A DNA stretch of 64,000 bases from Liolophura sinensis. Its lineage: Eukaryota > Mollusca > Polyplacophora > Chitonida > Chitonidae. Both the position numbers and the translations under genes were made by a program. Within the stretch, counting starts at the first letter, position 1, and each line of letters begins with the position of its first letter. The stretch covers positions 20,323,717 to 20,387,716 of the forward strand of contig NC_088305.1 in NCBI RefSeq assembly GCF_032854445.1, read 5' to 3'. Shown in pieces: positions 33,787 through 42,904 of this stretch. Under the pieces are notes generated by a model. The model was not told where the DNA came from. It saw only the letters and a program-made list of their open reading frames with translations, and searched no databases.

Positions 33787-34507
33787 CTGTAACATAGACA
33801 ACCAACAAAGATAAGCCTACAACTTCCACAAACAGTCACAGTGTAGCCAAGGAAAAGAGAGTTAAAATGCACGTTTTAATATCTTAAAGAGCTGCACTGG
33901 TGTAAGACCTGTATCTTAAAAACAGGGTTAAATGATACGGATTGAGATAGTCTGAGTTGTTTTTCTAAATTGTGACAAAAATTTGCTTTGATCTAAACTA
34001 CTATTGTATGTTTTGGAGGAGCACACAGAAACAAAAGTTTTAAATTTTGAGTCTGGTGACGTCAAGCAAAAACCCTGATCTTCAGGCATATTAAAATTAG
34101 CTAGACGAGAGAAACAAAAAACTCCATCAACGTATTTATTTATTTATTTATTTCATTGGTGTTTTACGCCGTACTCAAGAATATTTCACTTATATGACGG
34201 CGGCCAGCATTATGGTGGGTGGAAACCAGGCAAAGCCCGGGGAAACCCACGACCATACGCAGGTTGCTGCAGACCTTCCCACATACGGCCGGAGAGGAAG
34301 CCAGCATGAGCTGGACTTGACCTCACAGCGACCGCAGACTCCTAGGTCATGGTGAGAGACTCCTAGGTCATGTTGAGAGACTCCTAGGTCATGTTGAGAG
34401 ACTCCTAGGTCATTACGCTCCGCTAGCGCGCTAACCATCTGAGCCATGGAGGTCCCCCATCAAAATAGAGTGCTACCATTCTTGTCGGAAGCCCTTGGTG
34501 TACTTAC
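33787..34507 (-). other. Intron with one SINE
   Basis: It is largely occupied by the SINE at 34131-34456. The remaining 340 bases show nothing. Confidence 0.75.
34131..34456 (-). mobile_element. Full-length SINE with expanded head
   Basis: It has the complete tail, body and tRNA-like head. On the minus strand the A box reads TGGCTCAGATGGTTAG and the B box GGTCGCTGTGAGGTCAAGTC. Between them a 21-bp unit (agactcctaggtcatgttga type) is present four times instead of once. CCATCAA flanks both ends (34124-34130, 34457-34463). Confidence 0.93.
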
Positions 34508-34744
34508 TGCAGTGCTGTGGGAGAGTTTGCGTCTGAGAGACGGAGGATCTGGGTGGCAGTGTGGGGTTCACGGCCAGGCTTGGACACAGTTAGGTTGAAT
34601 ACAAACTCCTCTTCGAAGTTGTTAGGTGAGAGCAAGTGGCCAGGGAACTGCAGTATGCTCTGTGTGGGATCCAGCACGGACGACATGTTCTCAGCAAAAC
34701 ACCCTTCGTCTGGGTCCTTCAGCCGGTAACAGGTCCATTGGTAA
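34508..34744 (-). CDS. PKD1: Polycystin-1-like exon 13 of window: REJ
   Basis: Seventy-eight complete codons lie between acceptor aatgttttcag/TTACC and donor GCACTGCA/GTAAGT, phase 2 to 2. The exon starts YQWTCYRLKDPDEGCFAEN, the W-x-C-x(n)-C-F pair that follows DPD in REJ modules. A hydrophobic strand (EEFVFNLTVSKPGREPHTAT) and a QILRL strand close the fold. The two cysteines likely pair with each other. Confidence 0.95.
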
Positions 34745-34791
34745 CTGAAAACATTTCACCTCAATGATAAAAAATATAATACTGGTCCTTA

Positions 34792-35007
34792 TTACTGTAT
34801 TTCACTTAACATTTTCGTTTTGAATTTTGTAAGTGACACATTTTCATTGATTCAGACTGATATATTCACCTATGGCCCACATAAGAGATTTTAGTAATGT
34901 CTGATTAGTTTCTTGATTATCTTAAGTGGTGACATCAGAAATATCGTTTTAAGGCCTTAATCTGCTTCTGAAAGCGCATTCTTACACAAAAAACTTAAGG
35001 TGAAGTA
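34792..35007. mobile_element. MITE-like family A copy
   Basis: Left end actgtatttcacttaacatt, interior gacatcagaaatatcgtttt and right end aacttaaggtgaagtaatca. About 216 bp. Confidence 0.62.
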
Positions 35008-35017
35008 ATCACAGTTT

Positions 35018-35060
35018 ATTTACTTATTTATTTCATTAGGGTTAAATGCCACACTCACTG
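35018..35060 (-). mobile_element. SINE tail fragment
   Basis: tttatttacttatttatttc followed by attagggttaaatgcca looks like the SINE 3' end only. Confidence 0.4.
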
Positions 35061-35530
35061 ACATGATTGTTTTTTTCACTAATCATCTTGGTACAGTGTA
35101 CATGTATGTAGAGTACGGCTTTGTAAAAAAAAAAAAATAAAGAAGGTTTTATAAATTCTTCATTGGTCCATTTGTTACGAAATATGACATTAAACCTTGA
35201 GAAATCAAGTAGTTTAAAGGAAAAAGCGAACTCATTTTCAATGACATTTAAAGGATACATCGATTGGTTTTTGTTTCTTAATGTTGCTGTCTTTTCTTTG
35301 TTTTTTCTCATGTTTTGGGGTATACCTTCATTTTCCTTAAAACCATGCTCTTAGTTTTTTAGTTATCTTTTAAAGTATCGTACTTAAAATCTTTCCATAA
35401 AATCCAAATACTTTCCAGGAAAACAGTTGGTTTCCTGGAGTGAAAAAAAACCGTCTTTTGCCAGGCACCTGACAAACCTTCGGTCCCGATATAAATCTAG
35501 TCTGTTACTGGAAGCTTACAAGCCACTCAC

Positions 35531-35709
35531 ATCATGTCTGTAGAGTTTTCAAAGTCAGGGTCTCTGGAACTGGCCCCGTTCAGCACCACCACGTCCTGAG
35601 GACTTATCTGCCTTAAGATGCCGCCTCGGATCACGCTGGTCAACAGGGACGCCACGATGCCTAACTTAATGTCCACTTTGGAATACACAATTGTACCATT
35701 CATTTTTAC
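35531..35709 (-). CDS. PKD1: Polycystin-1-like exon 12 of window: REJ
   Basis: Acceptor ctttttacag/GTAAAA and donor GACATGAT/GTGAGT enclose 59 complete codons, phase 0 to 2. The signature stretch is SVIRGGILRQISPQDVVVLN followed by GASSRDPDF, which matches the conserved I-x-G-G-x-x-R and LDGS-x-S-x-DPD elements of REJ modules. The next exon continues with YQWTCY after the split codon. This is one of the most diagnostic exons for the REJ assignment. Confidence 0.95.
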
Positions 35710-37063
35710 CTGTAAAAAGAATAGCATAATGATACAATGAGTTCCTTGAGCATGTCATTACATTTTCTTTTTTTAAAGGTATTGACAGGATTTCTTCTCA
35801 ACTGAAAAAGAAATGCTTTTTTTTGTTCTGTATTCTGAACAATCAAACCAAGTTTTCTAAAGCTTTTCCAAAAACTTTTCTAACATTTTAGGAAGTCATT
35901 CCAGACTGCTACCTTCTAAATAAGGTCTTGAAAAAAAAAATCACAAGAAGGGAGCATAATGACATAAATTTTAAAATGATACCACTTATTTTCCACATGT
36001 TTTGCTCTTGTGGAGACAAGAAGCAAACAAATCTTGCGACTGCTATGTAACGTCATGACAGCAAAATGATGAAAGGACAGGTAAACAACTGAGTAAATCT
36101 GCATGATAACATCACCCTTCATTACCAAATTTTAATTGTTGTTTTATAGGCAGAAGTTCTTGTCCCTAATCTCAGAAATGAATATAAAATTAAAAATATT
36201 AACTGGAAAATCAGCTAATTTGTGGAAAATGTGCACCATCCTGGTTATTTATTCTGATGAAGACTATGTGATCAGCAAGCTTAGATGAACAGTCAATCAT
36301 AAAAACATGGAGACAGGACCAACAAGGCATTCAGCGAATACTGGTAGCTTGCCTGACAGAGCAGTTTGTAAAATCATGTGATACTGTAATATTGACCTCT
36401 AATCCAAAAAAAAAAAAAAAACAAAAAAACAAAAACAAAGAACCATGATTGACACTTTGATACACAGATATTATCCTCTAATTATATAGTGCTCAGATCT
36501 TGCCATTAAAACAACAACACAGGCCAAAATAATTATACTGTCACAGCTATCACTGCTTATCACATGCATAAGGACTTCAGAGCAGTGACTTCGTATGATA
36601 TTGAATCATAAATCACTATGGTGGTAAAAAAAACACTGTGTGGAGTTTGTGCACAGATTTACCTTAGAGGTCTTTGACATGCAGATCACAAACTACATTT
36701 GGCCATCCATGTACTACTGGAGGCAACTACTATCCTGTGAATAGCTGAACACAATGTTGAGCTATGAGGTCAAAGCCTTCTTTGATCTTTGATATGCAAA
36801 TTGCTATCAATGACTTGTTATCTGTGTACTATGGGTGGCCACTGCAACCCTATGATTGTCCAAAAACTTTAGTTAAACCAGACACCGCCATCAACAGCAT
36901 CTGATCCCCCTCTCAGAACATCTCTCCTTACTTTGTAAGGAGAGCTAAAAAAAGGAGTCATTTTGTTCCATCTCTGGAGATACATTGCCTTATGACCACA
37001 TAAAAGGTATAGCACCCTAAAAACCATGACGTTGGTAAATTATGGTGATGGAGGACATGTTAC
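35710..37063 (-). other. Intron, nothing recognised
   Basis: A 1.35-kb intron with an A-rich run at about 36404-36440. No repeat family copy or coding signal is seen. Confidence 0.6.
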
Positions 37064-37279
37064 CTCTAGGTGTAGAGTATAGTTGCCGTAGTTGAGCGTC
37101 CTTGGCGGGAAGTACAGTGTTCTCTCTCTGAACACCTGGGGGCGGACAGAGCTGATGTCAACTGCCTCACCTGTCGTCTCATTCAGCAGCATCCAGGTGT
37201 AGGCCATAGCGTGGGTAATGGAACAGCTCACCTTGGTTTCCAGCTCTATCTTCACTTCCTTGGACCGTTCAATTATATA
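37064..37279 (-). CDS. PKD1: Polycystin-1-like exon 11 of window: start of REJ module
   Basis: The 72 codons are phase 0 at both ends, with acceptor attttttcag/TATATA and donor CTAGAG/GTAACA. The protein runs YIIERSKEVKIELETKVSC, a YTW core, then RTLYFPPRTLNYGNYTLHLE. The R-x-L-x-x-P-x-x-L-x-x-G-x-Y pattern is typical of REJ Ig/FNIII-like folds. One cysteine (VSC) is available for pairing. It follows directly on the PKD array, as in polycystin-1. Confidence 0.93.
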
Positions 37280-37767
37280 CTGAAAAAATATGATGGGTTA
37301 ATTTTATTTTTTTAACTGAAACTAAGATACAGGAGTCTAATTCTTTCATTAATCAATTATGCGTCTCAAATTACTAATTTAATGAGAAGATGCCACATTA
37401 CGAACAGATTATACATTTCGATACAGAAATGCTTCGCTGTTTTGTAACCACTTGTGATAGACACATACCTGTTTGTTTTCATACACAGCCAATGCTTTTT
37501 CCTAACCATACTACCCCATGTGATAAGTGTTAAAAGCCACATGCTGCTAGTTTCCACCAGTATGTCTTTGCACAATTATGTTCCTGCCTCACTCATTTGT
37601 ATACCTGACAGCAAATGATGATGATTTTTGACCATTTTTTTCCTCAAAATAACAAAGCATGTACACATTGTTCGGGCACAAACATTGGTCCATCCAGTCA
37701 GTCATGTCATGTCAGTGTCAATCCCCCAACTCCAACCCCCCTGGAACCTAAGGGACCATAGACTCAC
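37280..37767 (-). other. Intron, nothing recognised
   Basis: A 488-bp intron; no repeat or RNA gene seen. Confidence 0.6.
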
Positions 37768-37909
37768 CTGTTCCTGTGATCCAGGCAAGTGTGGTAAGAT
37801 TGTGATCTGGGGTGGGGCACAAGGCGTTTCCAGGATGAAGATAGTTTCCTTCACCGTGGCGTTACTCAGGGCATTCTCTACATACCCTACGACTTCATAC
37901 TCTCCAACC
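37768..37909 (-). CDS. PKD1: Polycystin-1-like exon 10 of window: last PKD strand and PKD-REJ junction
   Basis: Acceptor tcttttgtag/GGTTGG and donor GAACAG/GTGAGT enclose 47 complete codons, phase 2 to 0. The segment VGEYEVVGYVENALSNAT closes the final PKD repeat. CAPPQITILPHLPGSQEQ matches the Cys-Pro-rich passage that leads from the last PKD repeat into the REJ module in polycystin-1. The exon therefore marks the boundary between the two extracellular modules. Confidence 0.93.
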
Positions 37910-37945
37910 CTACAAAAGACACACCACACTATTGTTAAAACTGAC

Positions 37946-37983
37946 TGAACGATTGATTGATTGATTGATTGACTGATTGATTA
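37946..37983. repeat. (GATT)n microsatellite
   Basis: About nine imperfect gatt units, within a 180-bp intron. Confidence 0.95.
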
Positions 37984-38089
37984 GCACAGTGCTCAAGAAT
38001 TTGTCACTATGATCTTTCAAAGATTAACAGAACTCTCCAAAATTTTGCAACTTGCGTCAAAATTTCTCAGTGAGAATTAAACGGCTTAC

Positions 38090-38344
38090 CTGGTGAAGGT
38101 GTGGTTGATGGTCTGGACATAACCCGAAACGACAGGTGACCCATCTCCAAAATCCCAAGTGTAATTGAGCTCACTGCCAGAGTACGTGGACATAGTGAAG
38201 GTGAGTGTGTGGTTGAGTAGAGGTATCCCGCTGTACTGCATCTGCAAAAAGGTCACCTTGGAAAGGACGTATAAGTCCAGTGGCTTGGACGTCGCATTGT
38301 TCACAAAGTTAGCAGCTGTCACAGTCACTGTCACGCGGGTTTTA
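38090..38344 (-). CDS. PKD1: Polycystin-1-like exon 9 of window: PKD end and canonical PKD core
   Basis: Eighty-four complete codons lie between acceptor tatttttgcag/TAAAAC and donor TTCACCAG/GTAAGC, phase 2 to 2. The exon closes one repeat (TRVTVTVTAANFVNNATS) and opens the last PKD repeat of the array, with the best core in the window: ELNYTWDFGDGSPVVSGY, then INHTFTR. WDFGDG and HTF are diagnostic for PKD domains. NAT, NHT and NYT sequons are present. Confidence 0.97.
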
Positions 38345-38399
38345 CTGCAAAAATAACACACTCAGTTAGTTATATGTTACACTCACACTTAACTACTTA

Positions 38400-38830
38400 A
38401 GGTGCACACTTCATGGTTTCACCTACTTTCTGCAAGCATTAATATAAGTGTAATTGAAAGTGTATAAATCTACATATACCAGGAAAGACGATGCACACTG
38501 ACTGCTTTACTTGCACACTGACTGCTTTACTTGCACACTTTACCGTTTAACTTGCTTGTTGTGAACATAAATGTGGGTCGGTGTTCCTAGTTGTCTTTTG
38601 TTTTACTCTTGTAAAAGTCTACACATACAACTTACAGCTTTACTTGCATACTTCATTGTTGCACTTACTATTTGTGAGCGTAACTGTAGGTGTACTTGAG
38701 GGTGTTTCTGGTCGTCTTATTTCACTCTTGTAAACGAAATGTTTTACTTGCACACTTCAGTGTTCCACTTACTTTTTTAAAAGCATAAATGTAGATCCAT
38801 TTAATACACCTTACTGCACACTTCACTTAC
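38400..38830 (-). repeat. Tandem copies of an exon end and its donor site
   Basis: On the minus strand four degraded units resemble the last bases and donor of the exon at 38831-39029. Candidate donors are GTAAGTGG (about 38770), GTAAGTGC (about 38668), GCAAGTTA (about 38551) and GTAGGTGA (about 38424). The unit upstream of 38668 still translates as KTTRNTLKYTYSYAHK, against QTSKNSIEYTYSYARK in the exon. The intron is therefore largely a repeated exon-intron boundary. Confidence 0.85.
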
Positions 38831-39029
38831 TCTTTGCGAGCATAACTGTAGGTGTACTCGATGCTGTTCTTGCTTGTCTGGGGGTTGTTGCTGGATAAAG
38901 AGTCTAACTTCCAAATGTACCACCCTACAAAGGAATCATCGTCCGCAAACTCCAAGGGGTAGGGAGTGGCTGTGAACTTCACTGTCTCACCAGAGGCAAC
39001 CAGGGTTGTGTTCACACGCAGGTCTACAC
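38831..39029 (-). CDS. PKD1: Polycystin-1-like exon 8 of window: PKD repeat
   Basis: Acceptor attatttgcag/GTGTAG and donor CGCAAAGA/GTAAGTG bound 65 complete codons, phase 1 to 2. They encode a PKD front half: LVASGETVKFTATPYPLEF, then a core GWYIWKLDSLSSNN that lacks the usual GDG, ending in EYTYSYARK. The donor site and the last 16 or so codons recur as degraded tandem copies in the downstream intron (38400-38830), with recognisable YTYSYAHK and YTYINACR peptides. Reading through the true donor gives an immediate stop codon. Confidence 0.93.
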
Positions 39030-40054
39030 CTGCAAATAATGACTGATTAAACCAACTGTCACAATCTTGTCAAATGATCATCACTTTATTCTTGTAGATA
39101 AATACTAACCCCATGCACAAAATAACTTGAACTGTATGTGACAGAAAAAAAAGACGTTTCAAGAAAAGCAGAATAATTCTATCGTTAAGGCAAAGAAAAC
39201 ACTAACGTGAATTACATTTATATTTATAACCATTAAACCTGTTCATAAAAATAGCTTGAATTTACTTTTTGAAAATTTTTTTTCAACCTAGTAAAATGCA
39301 TTTTGAAACTTAATCCTAAATCTGATCATACTGAGACCAATGATGTCACATCAGATTTTTACCACTTAACAGACTGCTAAATTTCATCATTTCAAAATGC
39401 ATATTCATAGAGCACAGTGAATGCACCTCGATTTGGCCTTGACGTGAACTATTTCAGGGCAATAATATGGACGTGATGCCAATGATACACCTCAATGGGT
39501 TGTTACAGAATTTAAAACCATTTTATTTATTTGATTGGTGTTTTTTCGCCGTACTCAAGAATATTTCACTTAATGCCAGCATTATAGTGGGAGGAAAATG
39601 GGCTCTGGAGGAAACCCACAACCATCCGCAGGTTGTTGACAGACCTTCCCAGGTACGAGCTGAACTTGACCTCACAGCGACCGCATTGGTGAGAGGCTCC
39701 TGGGTCAGTACACTGCGCTAGCGTGCTAACCCACTCGCCCAAGGCCCCAAAACCATTTTCCTTGGATGGAAAAATTAAAAAAAATAAATTTAACCGTAGT
39801 GCTGTGCAGTGCTTAATGGCCCGTCATCTAACATATACTTCCTTTTATAGCATTTCCTTTGCCTTTAACGTGACTTTAACCTACATTTCAAACTTGAATG
39901 ATTACAAGCTGGCTCAGACATACTCGACCAAAAGTTCAAATATGAGTACTTGAAATTAGAATCAATTTGAAGTATTTACTAGCTTATGCTCAGCATGGGG
40001 ATTGCCTTAAATTCCCTTAGTCTCAACAACAACATTACTGCTACAGTCACTGAC
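39030..40054 (-). other. Intron with one full SINE
   Basis: It contains the SINE at 39525-39748. The remainder is AT-rich and unrecognised. Confidence 0.7.
39525..39748 (-). mobile_element. Full-length SINE with clean target duplication
   Basis: The complete element (tail, shortened body, head with inverted B and A boxes) is flanked by AAAACCATTTT on both sides (39514-39524 and 39749-39759). An internal deletion removes the cgacggcggcc block. This is the clearest evidence in the window for retroposition of the family. Confidence 0.95.
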
Positions 40055-40174
40055 CTTGGATCGGGTATTGCACATAAACCGTTGCCGAGTCCTCAGGGCT
40101 GCCTACCCGATTCCGTGCTGTCACACTTACGTTGAAGCTTCCACGATTCAGGTAGCGATGGGTGACCTCAAGAC
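40055..40174 (-). CDS. PKD1: Polycystin-1-like exon 7 of window: PKD closing strands
   Basis: This short exon has acceptor tttgttcag/GTCTTG and donor ATCCAAG/GTCAGT, with 39 complete codons, phase 1 to 1. It reads LEVTHRYLNRGSFNVSVTAR and then NRVGSPEDSATVYVQYPIQ, the H-x-Y and G-x-F-x-V-x-V-x-A-x-N closing strands of a PKD repeat followed by a linker. The match to the family pattern is strong. It is symmetric in phase, so skipping would keep the frame but remove half a PKD fold. Confidence 0.93.
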
Positions 40175-40472
40175 CTGAACAAAGGAAGATAGATATGAAA
40201 CAAAATTACACACAACAATAAGAGTGAAGAAATGTTTCTTATTTAGCAATTTCACAGATGATCGATGCCAAACTTCCCAAAGAGAGTGCCAGCTTATTTT
40301 GATTCTGCTGGTTCAATTTCAAGCCTTTTCCAAGTCCAACTACGAAGACCCTCTTTTCTTTTTGCCACGTTTTTAAGGCCTCAGAAAAATTCCAGTTATT
40401 TTCAAGACCTTATACACATCCTGTTGTATCTACAGACACCTTAGCTTTTTTCTTAAGCTGTTTTATTCTCAC

Positions 40473-40697
40473 CTCCATCCAGTTTTTCTTGGTCGTCTCC
40501 AAACTTCCAGTCGATGGTAACGTTAGTGCCCTGGGTAAGAGTAGCCACAAAGTGTGTGTCGTTCCCAAAGCGCGTCTTGTAGATTGCATGGTCAAGGCGT
40601 AGATCTCTGGGTGCCACCTGCACATACAGCAGCTGCGGTTTGGACGTCAGGTTGTTGAGCGGAGTGAAGGCGGTGACGCTAACAGAGTACACTCCAA
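40473..40697 (-). CDS. PKD1: Polycystin-1-like exon 6 of window: PKD end and next PKD core
   Basis: Acceptor acttcaccag/TTGG and donor GATGGAG/GTGAGA enclose 74 complete codons, phase 1 to 1. The exon closes one PKD repeat (GVYSVSVTAFTPLNN), runs through a linker (YVQVAPRDLRL) and opens the next, with core GTNVTIDWKFGDDQEKLDG. The WKFGDD core is a clear PKD signature. NLT, NDT and NVT sequons are present. The exon and its neighbours lie within 4 kb of each other, the densest exon cluster in the window. Confidence 0.95.
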
Positions 40698-41177
40698 CTG
40701 GTGAAGTGAAGTGAAAAAGCTATTAACCTTTCTCATTATATGCAACTGAATTATTGTTTTTACCTTTTTTTTTTTTTTAGCATTTCTCACGAGACACATT
40801 TTGTTTCATTCTCATGGATTCATCCACTTTCTATGACCACTATAGCAGTGTTTTTTATTTCTTTTTTTAATTAATTTCTTTGAGAAAAACTTGGCATCCG
40901 TTATGTGTTGTGCACTTTTGTGCATTTTTATATGCTAAACTTAAGATGAAATACAGCATTTATTCTATTTGTTGACAGCTATTAATTATTTTGTCATTCA
41001 CTTCGTACATACATTTCCTACATTTTTTTTGCTTTATCTTTTTTTTCTGTCTAATTTTCAACAGTGTTAAATTCCTGAAACACTTTCATATTCATGGAAG
41101 TTTTTATGTACAGCTTTCAACAAATGCAATTTTCTTAAAATGCAAATATTTAAATAAAACAACAAATAAACTCATAC
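40698..41177 (-). other. Intron with a family A remnant
   Basis: About 40790-40962 carries ggattcatccactttctatg and an end aaacttaagatgaaatacag like the family A elements; the left end is degraded. The rest is T-rich. Confidence 0.55.
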
Positions 41178-41302
41178 CTGCTGTGTAGCGATGAGTTGTC
41201 TCCCCTGTCATAAAAGAGAAGCTATCTTCCAAGCCAGTCACACTCCGAGAAGTACCGTCCCCGAAGTCGAACTCAAACGTGACATGGGAACAGTCATAGC
41301 AG
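41178..41302 (-). CDS. PKD1: Polycystin-1-like exon 5 of window: PKD core
   Basis: Forty-one complete codons lie between acceptor atatttacag/CTGC and donor CAGCAG/GTATGA, phase 2 to 1. They carry the canonical PKD core HVTFEFDFGDGTSRSV, here with F in place of the usual W, and end with THRYTA, the start of the closing strands. The repeat is completed by VGVYSVSVTAFTPLNN in the next exon. The exon pair follows the usual split of a PKD repeat between its core and its G-x-Y-x-V strand. A CYDC motif at the exon start could form a local disulfide. Confidence 0.95.
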
Positions 41303-41497
41303 CTGTAAATATACATATTATGTATAGACATTCATACAATCACTATGCCACAGTATTTATTTATTTATTTACTTACTTATTTGATTGTTTCTTGATGTTG
41401 GTTTATGGACGGAGGAAAGCAGAGTGTCAGGAGGAAACCACCGACCCCTCGTAAGTTACTGACAAACTGTAACTTATCCACCCTGGGCAGCAACACT
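41303..41497. other. Intron part with TTTA-rich tract
   Basis: (ttta)n-like DNA at 41354-41385 is followed by atggacggaggaaagcagag and ggaggaaaccaccgacccct, possibly a very diverged SINE-like element. Not firmly assignable. Confidence 0.4.
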
Positions 41498-41735
41498 GAG
41501 TGAATTCATTTCTGAATGGCAAAATTGTGTTAATTCATTTAGCCATGACGACAGCAACCTGTGAATTTTACCTTGCCAAAGTGGCAAAATTAAGTAAATT
41601 TACCAAGTTTGGATGAAAAACTGCTTGAATTCACCTAACCACAACAAAACTGTTTTAATTTTACACTGCTATAATGGCAACACTGTGTGAATTTACCTAG
41701 TCATGGCAACGGCAATGTGTGAATTTACCTAGCGT
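41498..41735 (-). repeat. 34-bp tandem repeat spanning an exon donor
   Basis: About eight imperfect units share the form gtgtgaatttacctagtcat-ggcaac. The last unit spans the donor of the exon at 41729-41956. Several intronic units keep a donor-like string on the minus strand: ACTAG/GTAAATTC (about 41697), TTAG/GTGAATTC (about 41634) and GCAAG/GTAAAATTC (about 41571). Confidence 0.85.
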
Positions 41736-41956
41736 TGATGACCACATCTTCTGTGGACCAGTTCCCTTGGTTGTTAATCAGCTCCACAGCATTTACAACC
41801 TCTAGTGTTATGTCCACGACAGGCTGGACAACTTGGATAGATCCTTTGAGGGTCGCGACGAGTGGGGCCTGGACATACGGGTTGTTTATCTCAACAGATA
41901 CCACATATGTGCCCTGTGAGCTGAAGGTGTGATTTGCTACACTGGAACTGGCATTG
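41729..41956 (-). CDS. PKD1: Polycystin-1-like exon 4 of window: PKD repeat end and linker
   Basis: Acceptor tatcttcag/CAATGCC and donor AACGCTAG/GTAAAT bound 75 complete codons, phase 2 to 2. They encode NHTFSSQGTYVVSVEINNP, the closing strands of the PKD repeat that began in the previous exon, then a second-repeat lead-in (VVDITLEVVNAVELINNQG). Sequons NAS, NHT and NWS suggest an extracellular, glycosylated segment. The donor belongs to a tandem repeat of about 34 bp that continues into the intron (41498-41728), so this exon end is flanked by several donor-like copies. Confidence 0.93.
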
Positions 41957-42338
41957 CTGAAGATAAAAACATATAAAACATGAGAGGAGACATCAATTTA
42001 AAGGGAAAGAAAGCATAAAATTGTAGTCCACATCAGTTGAAAGAACGTATCTGAAAATTATTTTACCTCATTAAGTTAAATGTCTTATGTTTGGAGTATA
42101 AGGTAGGCTTTATGGACCATTGTAACAATGTATGCTTCATACACAGTATGCACACTGAGACTACAAAATTGCATCTATATCTTTAGCTATGTCAATATGA
42201 AAGTTTGAAAGATTTAGAAGTACATGTACACAAACAGTCCAAGCTGATGACACTAAACAGCATATTACGCATATTTAGTTTTTTTTTCTCCACAATTTTG
42301 AAATATTTGACCTCAGCGATGACCTTGAATGTACGAAC
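41957..42338 (-). other. Intron, nothing recognised
   Basis: A 382-bp AT-rich intron; no repeat seen. Confidence 0.6.
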
Positions 42339-42904
42339 CTTGCCACAGAGGTGGAGTCGGGTCTATTGCTGAAGCGCCACTTAAAGCTGAGATCAGTCCC
42401 AGACTCCACTGTCACAAAAATTTCAACAGTGTCCCCCACGGGAATAACGGAGGGTGAATTTGAACGGATCACAATCCCTGTGATTGGTTCCTCCACACGA
42501 GCTGACTTGGAAAAGGTCTTCCAGGAAAGCATATTAGACACGTTCACACTGATCTCGTACACACCGACAGATTCATAGAGATGAGGAATAAACACGTGAT
42601 GTTCTGGGGCGGCCGCATCCGAATCCTGAGAACCAACGGTTTGGAGTATCAGGCCCCTGTCCTCCGATGACAGCAACTCTTCGGTATCATCCCCAAAGTT
42701 GACGTGGACGAAGAACTCTCGACCTCCTTCTACGGTAAGACTGAGGTTGGTGGCTACGTGCAGTACGACCGCAGGAACGACAGCTTCCACATCTACGATA
42801 GAGTGCTGAGCCACAATGGTCAGGTTGGCCATAACTCGGCTGACGTCGTTGACAAGCTCCAGGAACAGGATGTAAGTCCCTCGCTCCACAAATCGCTGGG
42901 CATA
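42339..42904 (-). CDS. PKD1: Polycystin-1-like exon 3 of window: end of one PKD repeat, one full, start of a third
   Basis: This is the longest exon here, with 188 complete codons, acceptor aaactttcag/TATGCC and donor GGCAAG/GTTCGT. It starts with the closing strands of the repeat begun in the previous exon (GTYILFLELVNDVS). A complete repeat follows, with core FVHVNFGDD and closing VGVYEISVNVSN. It is enlarged by an acidic loop of about 25 residues (ELLSSEDRG to DSDAAAPEHH). The exon ends in the next repeat after EEPITGIVI and the core DLSFKWRFSN. Phase runs 0 to 2. The donor GTTCGT is weaker than most in this gene, but the phase fit with the next exon supports it. Confidence 0.93.
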
